From Comamonadaceae bacterium (GTDB lineage Bacteria; Pseudomonadota; Gammaproteobacteria; Burkholderiales; Burkholderiaceae_C): DNA of 6,348 nucleotides. Under the pieces are notes generated by a model. It was not told where the DNA came from, searched no databases, and worked only from the letters and a program-made list of their open reading frames with translations. The position numbers were made by a program, and so were the translations under genes. Of the stretch, positions 1 through 5,911 are shown piece after piece. The DNA lies in the NCBI GenBank assembly GCA_947494405.1, contig CANLWQ010000121.1, forward strand, positions 1-6,348, read 5' to 3'. How positions within the stretch are numbered: the first letter of the stretch is position 1; each line of letters begins with the position of its first letter.

Positions 1-474
1 CCCAAGTACATGGCGCGGCGCATGATACGCATGGCCGCTGAAGACATTGGCTTGGCTGATCCGCGTGCCTTGCGTATGGCCTTGGATGCCGCAGAGGTTT
101 ACGAGCGTTTGGGCAGCCCAGAAGGTGAACTGGCGTTGGCCGAGTGTGTGGTGTATTTGGCGGTGGCACCCAAGTCCAATGCGGTTTACAAGGCCTACAA
201 CAGCGTACGAAAACTCATCAAGTCCGAGGGTACCCGCCCAGTGCCACTGCATTTGCGCAACGCGCCAACCGCCTTGATGAAAGACTTGGATTACGGCAAA
301 GCCTATCGCTACGCCCATGACGAGCCCGACGCGTTTGCCGTTGGCGAAAGCTATTGGCCCGATGGCATGACGCCGCCCACGTTGTATGAACCCGTGGAGC
401 GGGGCTTGGAAATCAAGATTGCTGAAAAAATGCGAGCTTTGCGCGAGAAAAATCTCCAGTCGCGCAAACCTTAG
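1..474 (+). CDS. rarA: RarA (MgsA) replication-associated recombination protein, C-terminal part
   Basis: This is the 3' end of a gene entering from the left: the frame is open from base 1 (Pro-Lys-Tyr-Met) and ends with TAG at 472-474, giving 157 visible residues. RarA is an AAA+ ATPase related to RuvB and to clamp-loader subunits that acts at stalled replication forks; family members are usually about 430-450 residues. The ATPase domain (Walker A/B) lies outside the window. What is seen matches the C-terminal tetramerisation domain: the DIGLADPRAL segment, YLAVAPKSNAVY, VPLHLRNAPT with MKDLDYGKAYRYAHDEP just after it, and a final RGLEIKIAEKMRALREK helix. Leucine is coded by TTG in 12 of 16 cases. 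It converges with the reverse-strand reductase gene with only 3 bases between the two stops. The assignment rests on recognised family motifs, not on a search. Confidence 0.93.
   Translation, partial: PKYMARRMIRMAAEDIGLADPRALRMALDAAEVYERLGSPEGELALAECVVYLAVAPKSNAVYKAYNSVRKLIKSEGTRPVPLHLRNAPTALMKDLDYGKAYRYAHDEPDAFAVGESYWPDGMTPPTLYEPVERGLEIKIAEKMRALREKNLQSRKP
438..468 (-). terminator. Inverted repeat in the last rarA codons, possible terminator for the reverse-strand reductase gene
   Basis: TTTGCGCGA (438-446) and TCGCGCAAA (460-468) are perfect 9-base inverted repeats around a 13-base loop. Read on the reverse strand, the hairpin begins 10 bases after the reductase stop codon and is followed, after a 7-base gap, by six T residues (complement of A425-430). 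The gap is longer than in a classic intrinsic terminator, so termination here is inferred. On the forward strand no T-run follows, so it is unlikely to end rarA transcripts by the intrinsic route. Confidence 0.33.
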
Positions 475-477
475 GCT

Positions 478-1515
478 TTAAGCGCTGGCATTGTCAGCCT
501 CGCTGGTGAATGAATCCGCGAAGAACTCGTCTTCAGACAAACCGCTGGCGATGTAGTCTTTGCGGGCCGAGTCCACCACGATGGGCGCGCCACAGGCATA
601 CACCTGGTAACCGCTCAAAATGGGCGAGTCTTGCAACACGGCCTTATGCACAAAACCGGTTCGGCCCGTCCATGCATCTTCAGGCAAAGCATCTGACACC
701 ACGGGGATGTATTGCACATGCGGCATACCCGCAAGTTGCGCCAACACCCAGTCGTGAAGGTACAAGTCTGCGGGCCGGCGTCCACCCCAATACAAGCGCG
801 TGGGCCGCGTGATGCCCTTGTGCTGCATATGTTCCAACAAAGCTTTGATGGGGGCAAAGCCGGTGCCTGACGCCAACAACACCATGGGCGCGGCGCTGTC
901 TTCTCGCAAGTAAAAACTTCCCTGCGGTCCCTCAATGCGTTGAATGTCTTTTTCTTTCATCGCACCAAACACCAAGTCGGTGAATTTGCCACCGGGCATG
1001 TGGCGTATATGCAGTTCCAGTTTGGGGGAATCAGGATCCAAAGTGTGCGGTGCATTCGCCATGGAATAAGCCCTGCGTGAGCCGTCGCGCAGTAAAAATT
1101 CGATGTATTGACCCGCGTGATACTGCATGACTTCGGTGGCCGGCAGTTGCAAAAAGACGCGCATCACGTCGGGCGACATTTTTTCCATGGCCGCAATGCG
1201 AACCGGCATTTTTTTCATGGGCAAGGCATCTGCCGAGCTGACTTGTTTGGATTCGAGCACCACGTCCGACAGGGCAGTGGCGCAACAGGTGAGCACCCAA
1301 CCCTGGGCAAGTTCTTCGGCACTCAGTGCTTTGGCTTGGTAAGTGCCCAGCTGCACTTGGCCGCTGATTTTTTTGCATTTGCAAGAACCGCAGGCACCAT
1401 CTTTGCAGCCATAGGGCATGTTCAAGCCTTGGCGAATACCCGCCGCAAGCAAAGTTTCATCGCCCTCCACAGTGAAACTTCGTCCGCTGGGTTGCACCAC
1501 AATCTGAAAAGCCAT
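478..1515 (-). CDS. 2Fe-2S ferredoxin / FAD / NAD(P)H reductase fusion (annotated type: CDP-6-deoxy-delta-3,4-glucoseen reductase)
   Basis: A 345-residue electron-transfer protein, expected in the cytoplasm, that should pass electrons from NAD(P)H through FAD to a [2Fe-2S] cluster and on to an unknown acceptor. Domains in order: plant-type ferredoxin (about 1-95) with ligands Cys37, Cys42, Cys45 and Cys77; FAD-binding barrel (about 100-200) with RAYS at 148-151 and GGKFT at 175-179; NAD(P)-binding domain (about 205-345) with SGTGFAP at 216-222, CGAP at 308-311 and FFADSF near the C-terminus. The start ATG at 1515 is chosen because AAGGA lies 8 bases upstream, a promoter fits just beyond, and the protein then begins directly with the ferredoxin fold; an open extension to 1698 is rejected. 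The database name comes from a deoxysugar enzyme (AscD/RfbI), but no deoxysugar gene is present, so the true partner is unknown; an oxygenase reductase or general flavin reductase is equally possible. Confidence 0.9.
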   Translation of the reverse strand: MAFQIVVQPSGRSFTVEGDETLLAAGIRQGLNMPYGCKDGACGSCKCKKISGQVQLGTYQAKALSAEELAQGWVLTCCATALSDVVLESKQVSSADALPMKKMPVRIAAMEKMSPDVMRVFLQLPATEVMQYHAGQYIEFLLRDGSRRAYSMANAPHTLDPDSPKLELHIRHMPGGKFTDLVFGAMKEKDIQRIEGPQGSFYLREDSAAPMVLLASGTGFAPIKALLEHMQHKGITRPTRLYWGGRRPADLYLHDWVLAQLAGMPHVQYIPVVSDALPEDAWTGRTGFVHKAVLQDSPILSGYQVYACGAPIVVDSARKDYIASGLSEDEFFADSFTSEADNASA

Positions 1516-1523
1516 GCTTGTTA

Positions 1524-1528
1524 TCCTT
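1524..1528 (-). promoter_or_regulatory. Ribosome binding site of the reductase gene
   Basis: AAGGA on the reverse strand, 8 bases before the ATG at 1515. It decides the start: the longer open frame to 1698 would put this site inside coding sequence. Confidence 0.75.
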
Positions 1529-1540
1529 GGAAACCAGTAA

Positions 1541-1569
1541 GTTATAGAAAGCGCTGATTTTGCCTTCAA
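1541..1569 (-). promoter_or_regulatory. Sigma-70-like promoter of the reductase gene
   Basis: On the reverse strand TTGAAG (1569-1564, four of six consensus -35 bases) is followed by a 17-base spacer and TATAAC (1546-1541, five of six consensus -10 bases). The predicted transcription start near 1534 leaves a leader of about 20 bases containing the AAGGA site. The -35 box lies within the first codons of the divergent epimerase-like gene if that gene starts at 1560. Recognised by eye; not confirmed. Confidence 0.55.
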
Positions 1570-2486
1570 TCCAAAGTCCTCTGGGTGCCTTGCCTGCAAG
1601 GTTTCGCCGCCCGCGTGTGTTGATCGTCGGTTGCGGCGATGTAGGTATGCGCGTGGCCGGTCTGCTGGGCGCGTCAAGCCGTCTGCTGGCTTTGACACGC
1701 TCTGATCAAAAAGTTGATGTTTTGCGCGAGCAAGGCATTACTGCATTGCAAGGCAATTTGGATCAGCCCTCTACTTTGCGCAGGCTTGCAGGTGTGGCAA
1801 CCCATGTGGTGCATATGGCACCGCCGCCTCTAGAGGGGCGCACCGATCCGCGCACCCGCGCCTTGGTGCATGCCCTGAGGCTGCGCAGTGTGCCCGCGGC
1901 GCTGATTTATGGTTCAACCACCGGTGTCTATGGTGATTGCGCGGGTGAGTGGGTGGATGAAGTCCGTCAGTTGCAGCCCAAAACCGCACGCGCACAACGG
2001 CGGGTGGACGCCCAAGTGTGGGTGGATTATTTGGGCAAAACCGGTCACACCCGAACCCAAGTGCTGCGCATTCCGGGGATTTATGCTTTGGACAGAGAAG
2101 GGGGCACACCGCGTGAACGCCTCTTGCGCGGCACGCCTGTATTGCAAGCCTCTGAAGATGTTTACACCAACCATATACATGCAGATGATTTGGCCCGTGC
2201 CACCGTCCTCGCCCTGTGGCGAGGCAAACCCCTGCGTGCGGTCAATGTTTGCGATCACACGGACATGAAAATGGGCGACTACATGGACAGCGTGGCTGCG
2301 ATGTGGGGGTTAGCCCCGCCACCCAGAATCAGCCGTGCGCAAGCGCAAGAGCAATTGACGCCTATGGTCATGAGTTTCTTGAATGAATCTAGGCGCATAC
2401 GCGCCGATCGCATGCGGCAAGAACTGGGCTTGCGCCTGCGCTACCCCACAGTGCTTGATGGCTTGAAAGCCGACAAAGCGTTTTAG
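1560..2486 (+). CDS. Atypical NAD(P)-binding epimerase/SDR-family protein (YeeZ-like)
   Basis: A 308-residue Rossmann-fold protein of the extended-SDR / NAD-dependent epimerase type; substrate unknown. Seen: the dinucleotide-binding motif GCGDVG (24-29) after the strand RVLIV, HMAPPP (85-90), YGSTTGVYGD (117-126), LRIPGIYA (169-176), NHIHADDLAR (204-213) and a C-terminal LRLRYPTV segment. The usual SDR catalytic YxxxK is not where it should be: the expected helix reads TARAQRRVDAQ (142-152). This form seems typical of the family, so a non-classical or non-catalytic role is possible. The first available start is TTG 1560, just downstream of an in-frame TAG at 1545, with only a weak GAAAG 8 bases before it. 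TTG 1590 is the main alternative; ATG 1647 is too late because it would remove the nucleotide-binding motif. The TAG stop overlaps the reverse-strand OYE stop by 4 bases. Confidence 0.85.
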   Translation: MPSIQSPLGALPARFRRPRVLIVGCGDVGMRVAGLLGASSRLLALTRSDQKVDVLREQGITALQGNLDQPSTLRRLAGVATHVVHMAPPPLEGRTDPRTRALVHALRLRSVPAALIYGSTTGVYGDCAGEWVDEVRQLQPKTARAQRRVDAQVWVDYLGKTGHTRTQVLRIPGIYALDREGGTPRERLLRGTPVLQASEDVYTNHIHADDLARATVLALWRGKPLRAVNVCDHTDMKMGDYMDSVAAMWGLAPPPRISRAQAQEQLTPMVMSFLNESRRIRADRMRQELGLRLRYPTVLDGLKADKAF

Positions 2487-3607
2487 CGCATGCCAATCTT
2501 GGCAGCGCCAAAAATACCGTTGGCTTCTTTGGGCAGACTGCGCCAGTATTGTTGCGTGGCTTGAACTTGAGCGCCCATTTCAGCTGCGGCCTCCCAAGCC
2601 CAGCGCGGCTTGTATAAAAAGCTGCGCCCCAGGGCAACCAAGTCAGCTTCACCTTTGCGCAAAACATCTTCGGCTTGTTGGGCTTGGGTGATGAGGCCGA
2701 CCGCAATGGTGGGCATGTGCGTTTTTTGCCGTACATGGTGCGCAAACGGCACTTGGTAGCCAGGGCCGACGCTGATTTTCTGCTGAGGTGCAATACCGCC
2801 CGAAGAAATATGGATGAAGTCTGCGCCGGCTTGCTTGAGCATGAGCGCAAAGTCGGCGGTTTCTTCCAACGTCCAGCCGCCTTCTATCCAGTCAGTCGCG
2901 GACAAACGCACACCGAACACGCCATCAAATACTTTGCGAACGGCTTGAAAGACTTGCAAAGGAAATCGGGTTCTGCCGGCAAAGTTGCCGCCATAACTGT
3001 CTCTGCGTTGGTTGGCAATGGGTGACAAAAACTCATGCAACAAATAGCCATGGGCGCTGTGCAACTCAATCATCTCCAAACCCATAGCCTGCGCGTGTTG
3101 GGCAGCTTGCACAAAAGCCTGCTCAATCGCCAGCAAACCGGCTGCGTCGATTTCATGGGGCGGCGCTTCGCCCTCCAGCAGTTGGATAGGCGAGGGCGCG
3201 ATGGTCTCCCATCCCCCACTGGCTTGGGGAATCAGCATGCCGCCTTGCCAAGGTTGGGCGCTGGAGGCCTTGCGCCCCGCATGAGCGATTTGCAAACACA
3301 CGGGCACAGGCGGTGCCAAGCGACGCGCTCTGGCCAAAGTGTCAGACAAAGCATGGGCCGTGGCGTCATCCCACAAGCCTAGGCAGTTGGGGGTGATGCG
3401 TCCTTGGGCGGTCACCGCGGTGGCTTCAATCATGAACAAACCCGCGCCGCTGTTGAGTAAATTACCCCAATGCATCAAATGCCAGTCATTGGCTTGACCA
3501 TTCAGGTCGCAGGCATATTGGCACATGGGTGCCACCACGATGCGGTTGGAGAGGTTCAAAGGCCCACGGGGAGAACCGAGTTGGAAGGGGGAAAAAAGTT
3601 GGCTCAT
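2483..3607 (-). CDS. Old yellow enzyme, NADH:flavin oxidoreductase of the YqjM/xenobiotic reductase class
   Basis: A 374-residue FMN-dependent TIM-barrel ene-reductase, expected to be cytoplasmic. It should reduce activated C=C bonds of enones, quinones or similar electrophiles with NAD(P)H. Family landmarks seen: N-terminal LFSPFQLG, APMCQYA with Cys29 and Tyr31 at the positions of the YqjM redox-modulating Cys and substrate Tyr, QIAHAGRKAS (106-115), ELHSAHGYLLHEFLSP with the His183/His186 pair that binds the substrate carbonyl and Tyr188 as proton-donor candidate, RLSATDW, SSGG, a phosphate-binding AVGLIT / ALGRSFLYKPRW region, and a C-terminal QYWRS. Length and ends match the family and no break is visible. 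The start ATG 3607 fits homologues but has no good ribosome site; instead its ATGA overlaps the stop of a small upstream ORF. Physiological substrate unknown; stress detoxification is inference. Confidence 0.93.
   Translation of the reverse strand: MSQLFSPFQLGSPRGPLNLSNRIVVAPMCQYACDLNGQANDWHLMHWGNLLNSGAGLFMIEATAVTAQGRITPNCLGLWDDATAHALSDTLARARRLAPPVPVCLQIAHAGRKASSAQPWQGGMLIPQASGGWETIAPSPIQLLEGEAPPHEIDAAGLLAIEQAFVQAAQHAQAMGLEMIELHSAHGYLLHEFLSPIANQRRDSYGGNFAGRTRFPLQVFQAVRKVFDGVFGVRLSATDWIEGGWTLEETADFALMLKQAGADFIHISSGGIAPQQKISVGPGYQVPFAHHVRQKTHMPTIAVGLITQAQQAEDVLRKGEADLVALGRSFLYKPRWAWEAAAEMGAQVQATQQYWRSLPKEANGIFGAAKIGMR
2486..2508. repeat. Imperfect inverted repeat at the overlapping stop codons
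   Basis: GCGC (2486-2489), a bulged A, then TGCCAA (2491-2496) faces TTGGCA (2499-2504) and GCGC (2505-2508): ten pairs with one bulge and a very tight loop (in practice nine pairs with a 4-base loop). It starts at the last base of the epimerase-like gene's TAG and lies in the final codons of the OYE gene. No T-run follows on either strand, so a classic intrinsic terminator is not supported; it could still slow polymerase or stabilise RNA 3' ends. Confidence 0.4.
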
Positions 3608-3681
3608 TGGTCGGAAAACTTTTTAACAAGGACTGTTTGCATCTTAAAGCCGGTTTTGTATTCAAGTTTGATCACTGTCAT
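3604..3681 (-). CDS. Small 25-codon ORF translationally coupled to the OYE gene (hypothetical leader peptide)
   Basis: On the reverse strand an ATG at 3681 opens a 25-residue frame starting MTVIKLEYKTGF and ending VKKFSDQ. Its TGA (3606-3604) overlaps the OYE ATG in the sequence ATGA, the classic arrangement for translational coupling. AGGGA stands 6 bases before its ATG, whereas the OYE start has only pyrimidine-rich TTTTCCGACCA directly upstream. The peptide is basic and hydrophobic by turns, has no cysteine and no clear membrane segment, and resembles nothing I recognise. Both its leucines are CTT, unlike the TTG-rich neighbours, which argues for a leader or chance ORF rather than an old gene. 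It lies in the 113-base gap before the divergent lipoprotein gene, so the gap is not otherwise empty. No convincing promoter for this unit was found. Position and overlap are directly visible; translation and role are inferred. Confidence 0.42.
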   Translation of the reverse strand: MTVIKLEYKTGFKMQTVLVKKFSDQ

Positions 3682-3687
3682 GCCGAT

Positions 3688-3692
3688 TCCCT
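3688..3692 (-). promoter_or_regulatory. Ribosome binding site of the small ORF
   Basis: AGGGA on the reverse strand, 6 bases before the ATG at 3681. A second purine block, AGGAG (3703-3699), lies 17 bases before the same ATG and is too far for that start. The OYE start at 3607 has no comparable site, which suggests that ribosomes for both genes load here. Confidence 0.42.
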
Positions 3693-3720
3693 GAGTAACT
3701 CCTGCCTTTAGTGTGTTTTC

Positions 3721-5850
3721 ATGCGCCTTTTACGCCTTCATTGTTGCTTGATATTGCTCGCCTTAGCCGGCTGTGGTGGCGGCGGTGGGGGCGCAGCTGG
3801 GGGTAATGGCGCAGGCAGCGCGCCGGTGAGCGCCGCCAATGTGTCTGGACTGTCTACCGGTCGTTTGATCGACAGTTCTGTGGAGGGCGTGACCTATAAA
3901 GTCACCACCAAGGATGGTCAAACCATCACCGGCATCACCGATGCCTCGGGAACATTCAAATATGTTGATGGTGAAAAAGTGGTTTTCTCGATTGGCGACA
4001 TCGTCTTTCCCGCGACCCTTGGAGACTCCGTCATCACGCCTTTAACCATGGCACAGGGTGGTACAGGGCCTGTGGCAACCAATGTAGCGTTTTTGTTGCA
4101 GTCCTTGGACTATGACCTCGACCCCTCCAACGGCATCACCATTGACCCCAAAGTTGCTCAACTCAAAGCCATTGCTGCGTTTGGCAGCAGCAAAATTGAT
4201 TGGACACAAGATTCAGGCAGCTTTGCTAACAATGCGCAAGTCAAGGCCCTGATCACCCAAGCCAAGGTGCTCAATCCCGATAACAGCAACCCCGCCATTC
4301 CCGCCAAACCGCCCATCACCCCAGATACCGCGGTCAAGCATTTAAATGAAACTTTGTTTGGCTCTTTGGATACCCAGTTTGTGCAACCTGAAGGTTGTGC
4401 TGAAGGCCATGGTTTACGCATACCCACAGTGACAGATTTGTCCACCAATATGTGGACGGATTTGCTGGCAAAACCCAAAGCGCCTGTCTACCCTGGGTGG
4501 ATTTTTGACGGTGAGTTAACCCAAGCCAATGCTTTGAGTGCCCCTGGCGGGGATATGCGGCTTTACAAACCCACCGCGGGTTCACCTGAAGTCAAGGCGG
4601 CGATGCAGACTATCGATTGGGTGTCCTTGGACGCAGATATTTGGCTCAAGCACCAAGGCAATCCGAATGTGATTTTGCGCATTGCAGGCAAACAGCGACT
4701 CGGCGGCGATTCTGTTTACTACCCTAAACTTTCCGGCGCTGCGATTTATTTGCACTACACCGGCAGCGCAGACACCGCATTGGAATTCCAGTTTGCAGGC
4801 GGCTCTGAGTCCACCGCGTTTTTCAGCTTCCTAGGCAACAACACGGATTACTATTACAGAGGCACCGCTGGCAAGGACGGCGTCATCAACCAAGGCGGTG
4901 ACGATGGCTGGAATGCATGGACGCAAGACCGAGGCGACGATTGGTTCAGACACCAACCGCCCAAGGCCGGTAAAGCGGCAGAAGTTAATTTCCCACCCAA
5001 TTTACACAAAGGCGGCACCAGCCCTATGGGGCGTGCGCTGGGCACGGTGTTGTGCGCGGTCAAGTCTGGCGGCACGGTTTTGTTGTGGCGCAAACCGGAT
5101 AACAACAGCGATTTGTATTTCAGTCCCGTGGCCCAACGCAACAGCGTGGGTGTGCTCGCACCTGTGTACAGCGACGCCAAAGGCTACCAAGGCAATGCTG
5201 GTATTCGTTCAGGCGTGAAGGTGTTGCGCATCTTGAAAGCCAGCGAGCCGCCTGTGGTGTTGGTTTTCAATCCTGCGGATGCATTCAAGAGATTAGCCAT
5301 CAGTGGGTTTACCAAAAGTCTGACCATCAGCGGAGACTGTGATGGTTTGCTCAGTTATTCTTGGACCCCGCTGAAACCCGATACCTTGGCTTCTGACCCA
5401 TTGGCGGTGTTCTCCTATACCGAGACCATATTGGGCACATCTGCCAATTGTCCCGACTGGGGCGCTACGGATGCATCTACTGTTTATCTCAATGCCAATT
5501 ACCAACAGGTGGCTGATGTGATGAAAAACTCCATAGCAAAGCATGTGGCGGCAAAACCTTATCCCACCTCTGTGAAAGTGGGAGACAGCGGGCCTTGGAG
5601 CGCTTGGGTAGAAAAATCCACCGACTTGACAACGGTTTTTTTCAATGGTGTTGAAACTTATGCAGTGGAAGCCGATGGCGCATCCACCACCTCGGTGATA
5701 TTGGTCATCACGGTCAAGGAATATCAAGCTGACAACACATTGGATAAAACCAGACAGATGCGTTACAGAATCAAACCCTCGAGTGCGGCTGAACTTGTGT
5801 CCATAGAGCAAGTCAATGCGTCCAGCGGTAAAAAAATCATCATCAAGTGA
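3721..5850 (+). CDS. Large secreted lipoprotein of unknown function
   Basis: A 709-residue protein I cannot name. The N-terminus is a lipoprotein signal peptide: Met-Arg, a hydrophobic stretch, then lipobox LAGC with the lipidated Cys at residue 18. Gly at +2 (no Asp retention signal) and a Gly-rich linker (19-32) suggest outer-membrane anchoring. Residues about 44-110 (STGRLIDSSVEGVTYKV, then DASGTFKYVDGEKVVFSIGD) resemble the small beta-sandwich repeats common at the start of proteobacterial surface lipoproteins. A helical segment follows with an acidic loop at 130-142, then a proline-rich hinge (about 190-208). About 226-510 is a beta-rich, aromatic and Gly/Asp-rich core; about 530-709 looks like a separate beta-rich C-terminal module. 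The mature protein has four cysteines besides Cys18 (226, 445, 540, 577), which could form disulfides. ATG 3721 is the first start after an in-frame TAG at 3709 and fits the signal peptide, though no ribosome site is visible. It is divergent from the OYE unit and convergent with the tRNA. Confidence 0.87.
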   Translation: MRLLRLHCCLILLALAGCGGGGGGAAGGNGAGSAPVSAANVSGLSTGRLIDSSVEGVTYKVTTKDGQTITGITDASGTFKYVDGEKVVFSIGDIVFPATLGDSVITPLTMAQGGTGPVATNVAFLLQSLDYDLDPSNGITIDPKVAQLKAIAAFGSSKIDWTQDSGSFANNAQVKALITQAKVLNPDNSNPAIPAKPPITPDTAVKHLNETLFGSLDTQFVQPEGCAEGHGLRIPTVTDLSTNMWTDLLAKPKAPVYPGWIFDGELTQANALSAPGGDMRLYKPTAGSPEVKAAMQTIDWVSLDADIWLKHQGNPNVILRIAGKQRLGGDSVYYPKLSGAAIYLHYTGSADTALEFQFAGGSESTAFFSFLGNNTDYYYRGTAGKDGVINQGGDDGWNAWTQDRGDDWFRHQPPKAGKAAEVNFPPNLHKGGTSPMGRALGTVLCAVKSGGTVLLWRKPDNNSDLYFSPVAQRNSVGVLAPVYSDAKGYQGNAGIRSGVKVLRILKASEPPVVLVFNPADAFKRLAISGFTKSLTISGDCDGLLSYSWTPLKPDTLASDPLAVFSYTETILGTSANCPDWGATDASTVYLNANYQQVADVMKNSIAKHVAAKPYPTSVKVGDSGPWSAWVEKSTDLTTVFFNGVETYAVEADGASTTSVILVITVKEYQADNTLDKTRQMRYRIKPSSAAELVSIEQVNASSGKKIIIK

Positions 5851-5871
5851 ACCAAACGCTAAGTGCCAAAG

Positions 5872-5903
5872 AAAAAACCCGCACTGTCGTGGAACAGTGC
5901 GGG
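5872..5903 (-). terminator. Intrinsic terminator of tRNA-Leu, also able to serve the lipoprotein gene
   Basis: CCCGCACTGT (5878-5887) and ACAGTGCGGG (5894-5903) form a perfect 10-base stem with a 6-base loop. On the reverse strand the stem is followed at once by six T residues (complement of A5872-5877), a textbook intrinsic terminator 8 bases after the tRNA CCA end. On the forward strand the stem is followed by CC and then four T residues (5906-5909), a weaker signal 27 bases after the lipoprotein stop. A shared, bidirectional terminator between convergent genes is the likely reading. Confidence 0.85.
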
Positions 5904-5911
5904 CCTTTTGG

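Noticed and set aside
1108..1557. Long forward ORFs opposite the reductase gene
   Set aside because: Antisense shadow of a gene with clear Fe-S, FAD and NAD motifs; no ribosome site or family resemblance.
1516..1698. A 61-codon N-terminal extension of the reverse-strand reductase frame to an ATG at 1698
   Set aside because: It runs through the ribosome site, the promoter and the 5' end of the divergent gene; its residues look random (Arg/His-rich), and the ferredoxin domain starts naturally at 1515.
2389..3382. Several ORFs of 61-153 codons in other frames over the OYE gene
   Set aside because: All lie within the confidently assigned OYE coding sequence and show no protein-like motifs.
3608..3720. 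FNR- or CRP-like operator around TTTGATCACTG (3667-3677)
   Set aside because: Only the central TGATCA is symmetric; the half-sites of FNR or CRP are not matched on both sides.
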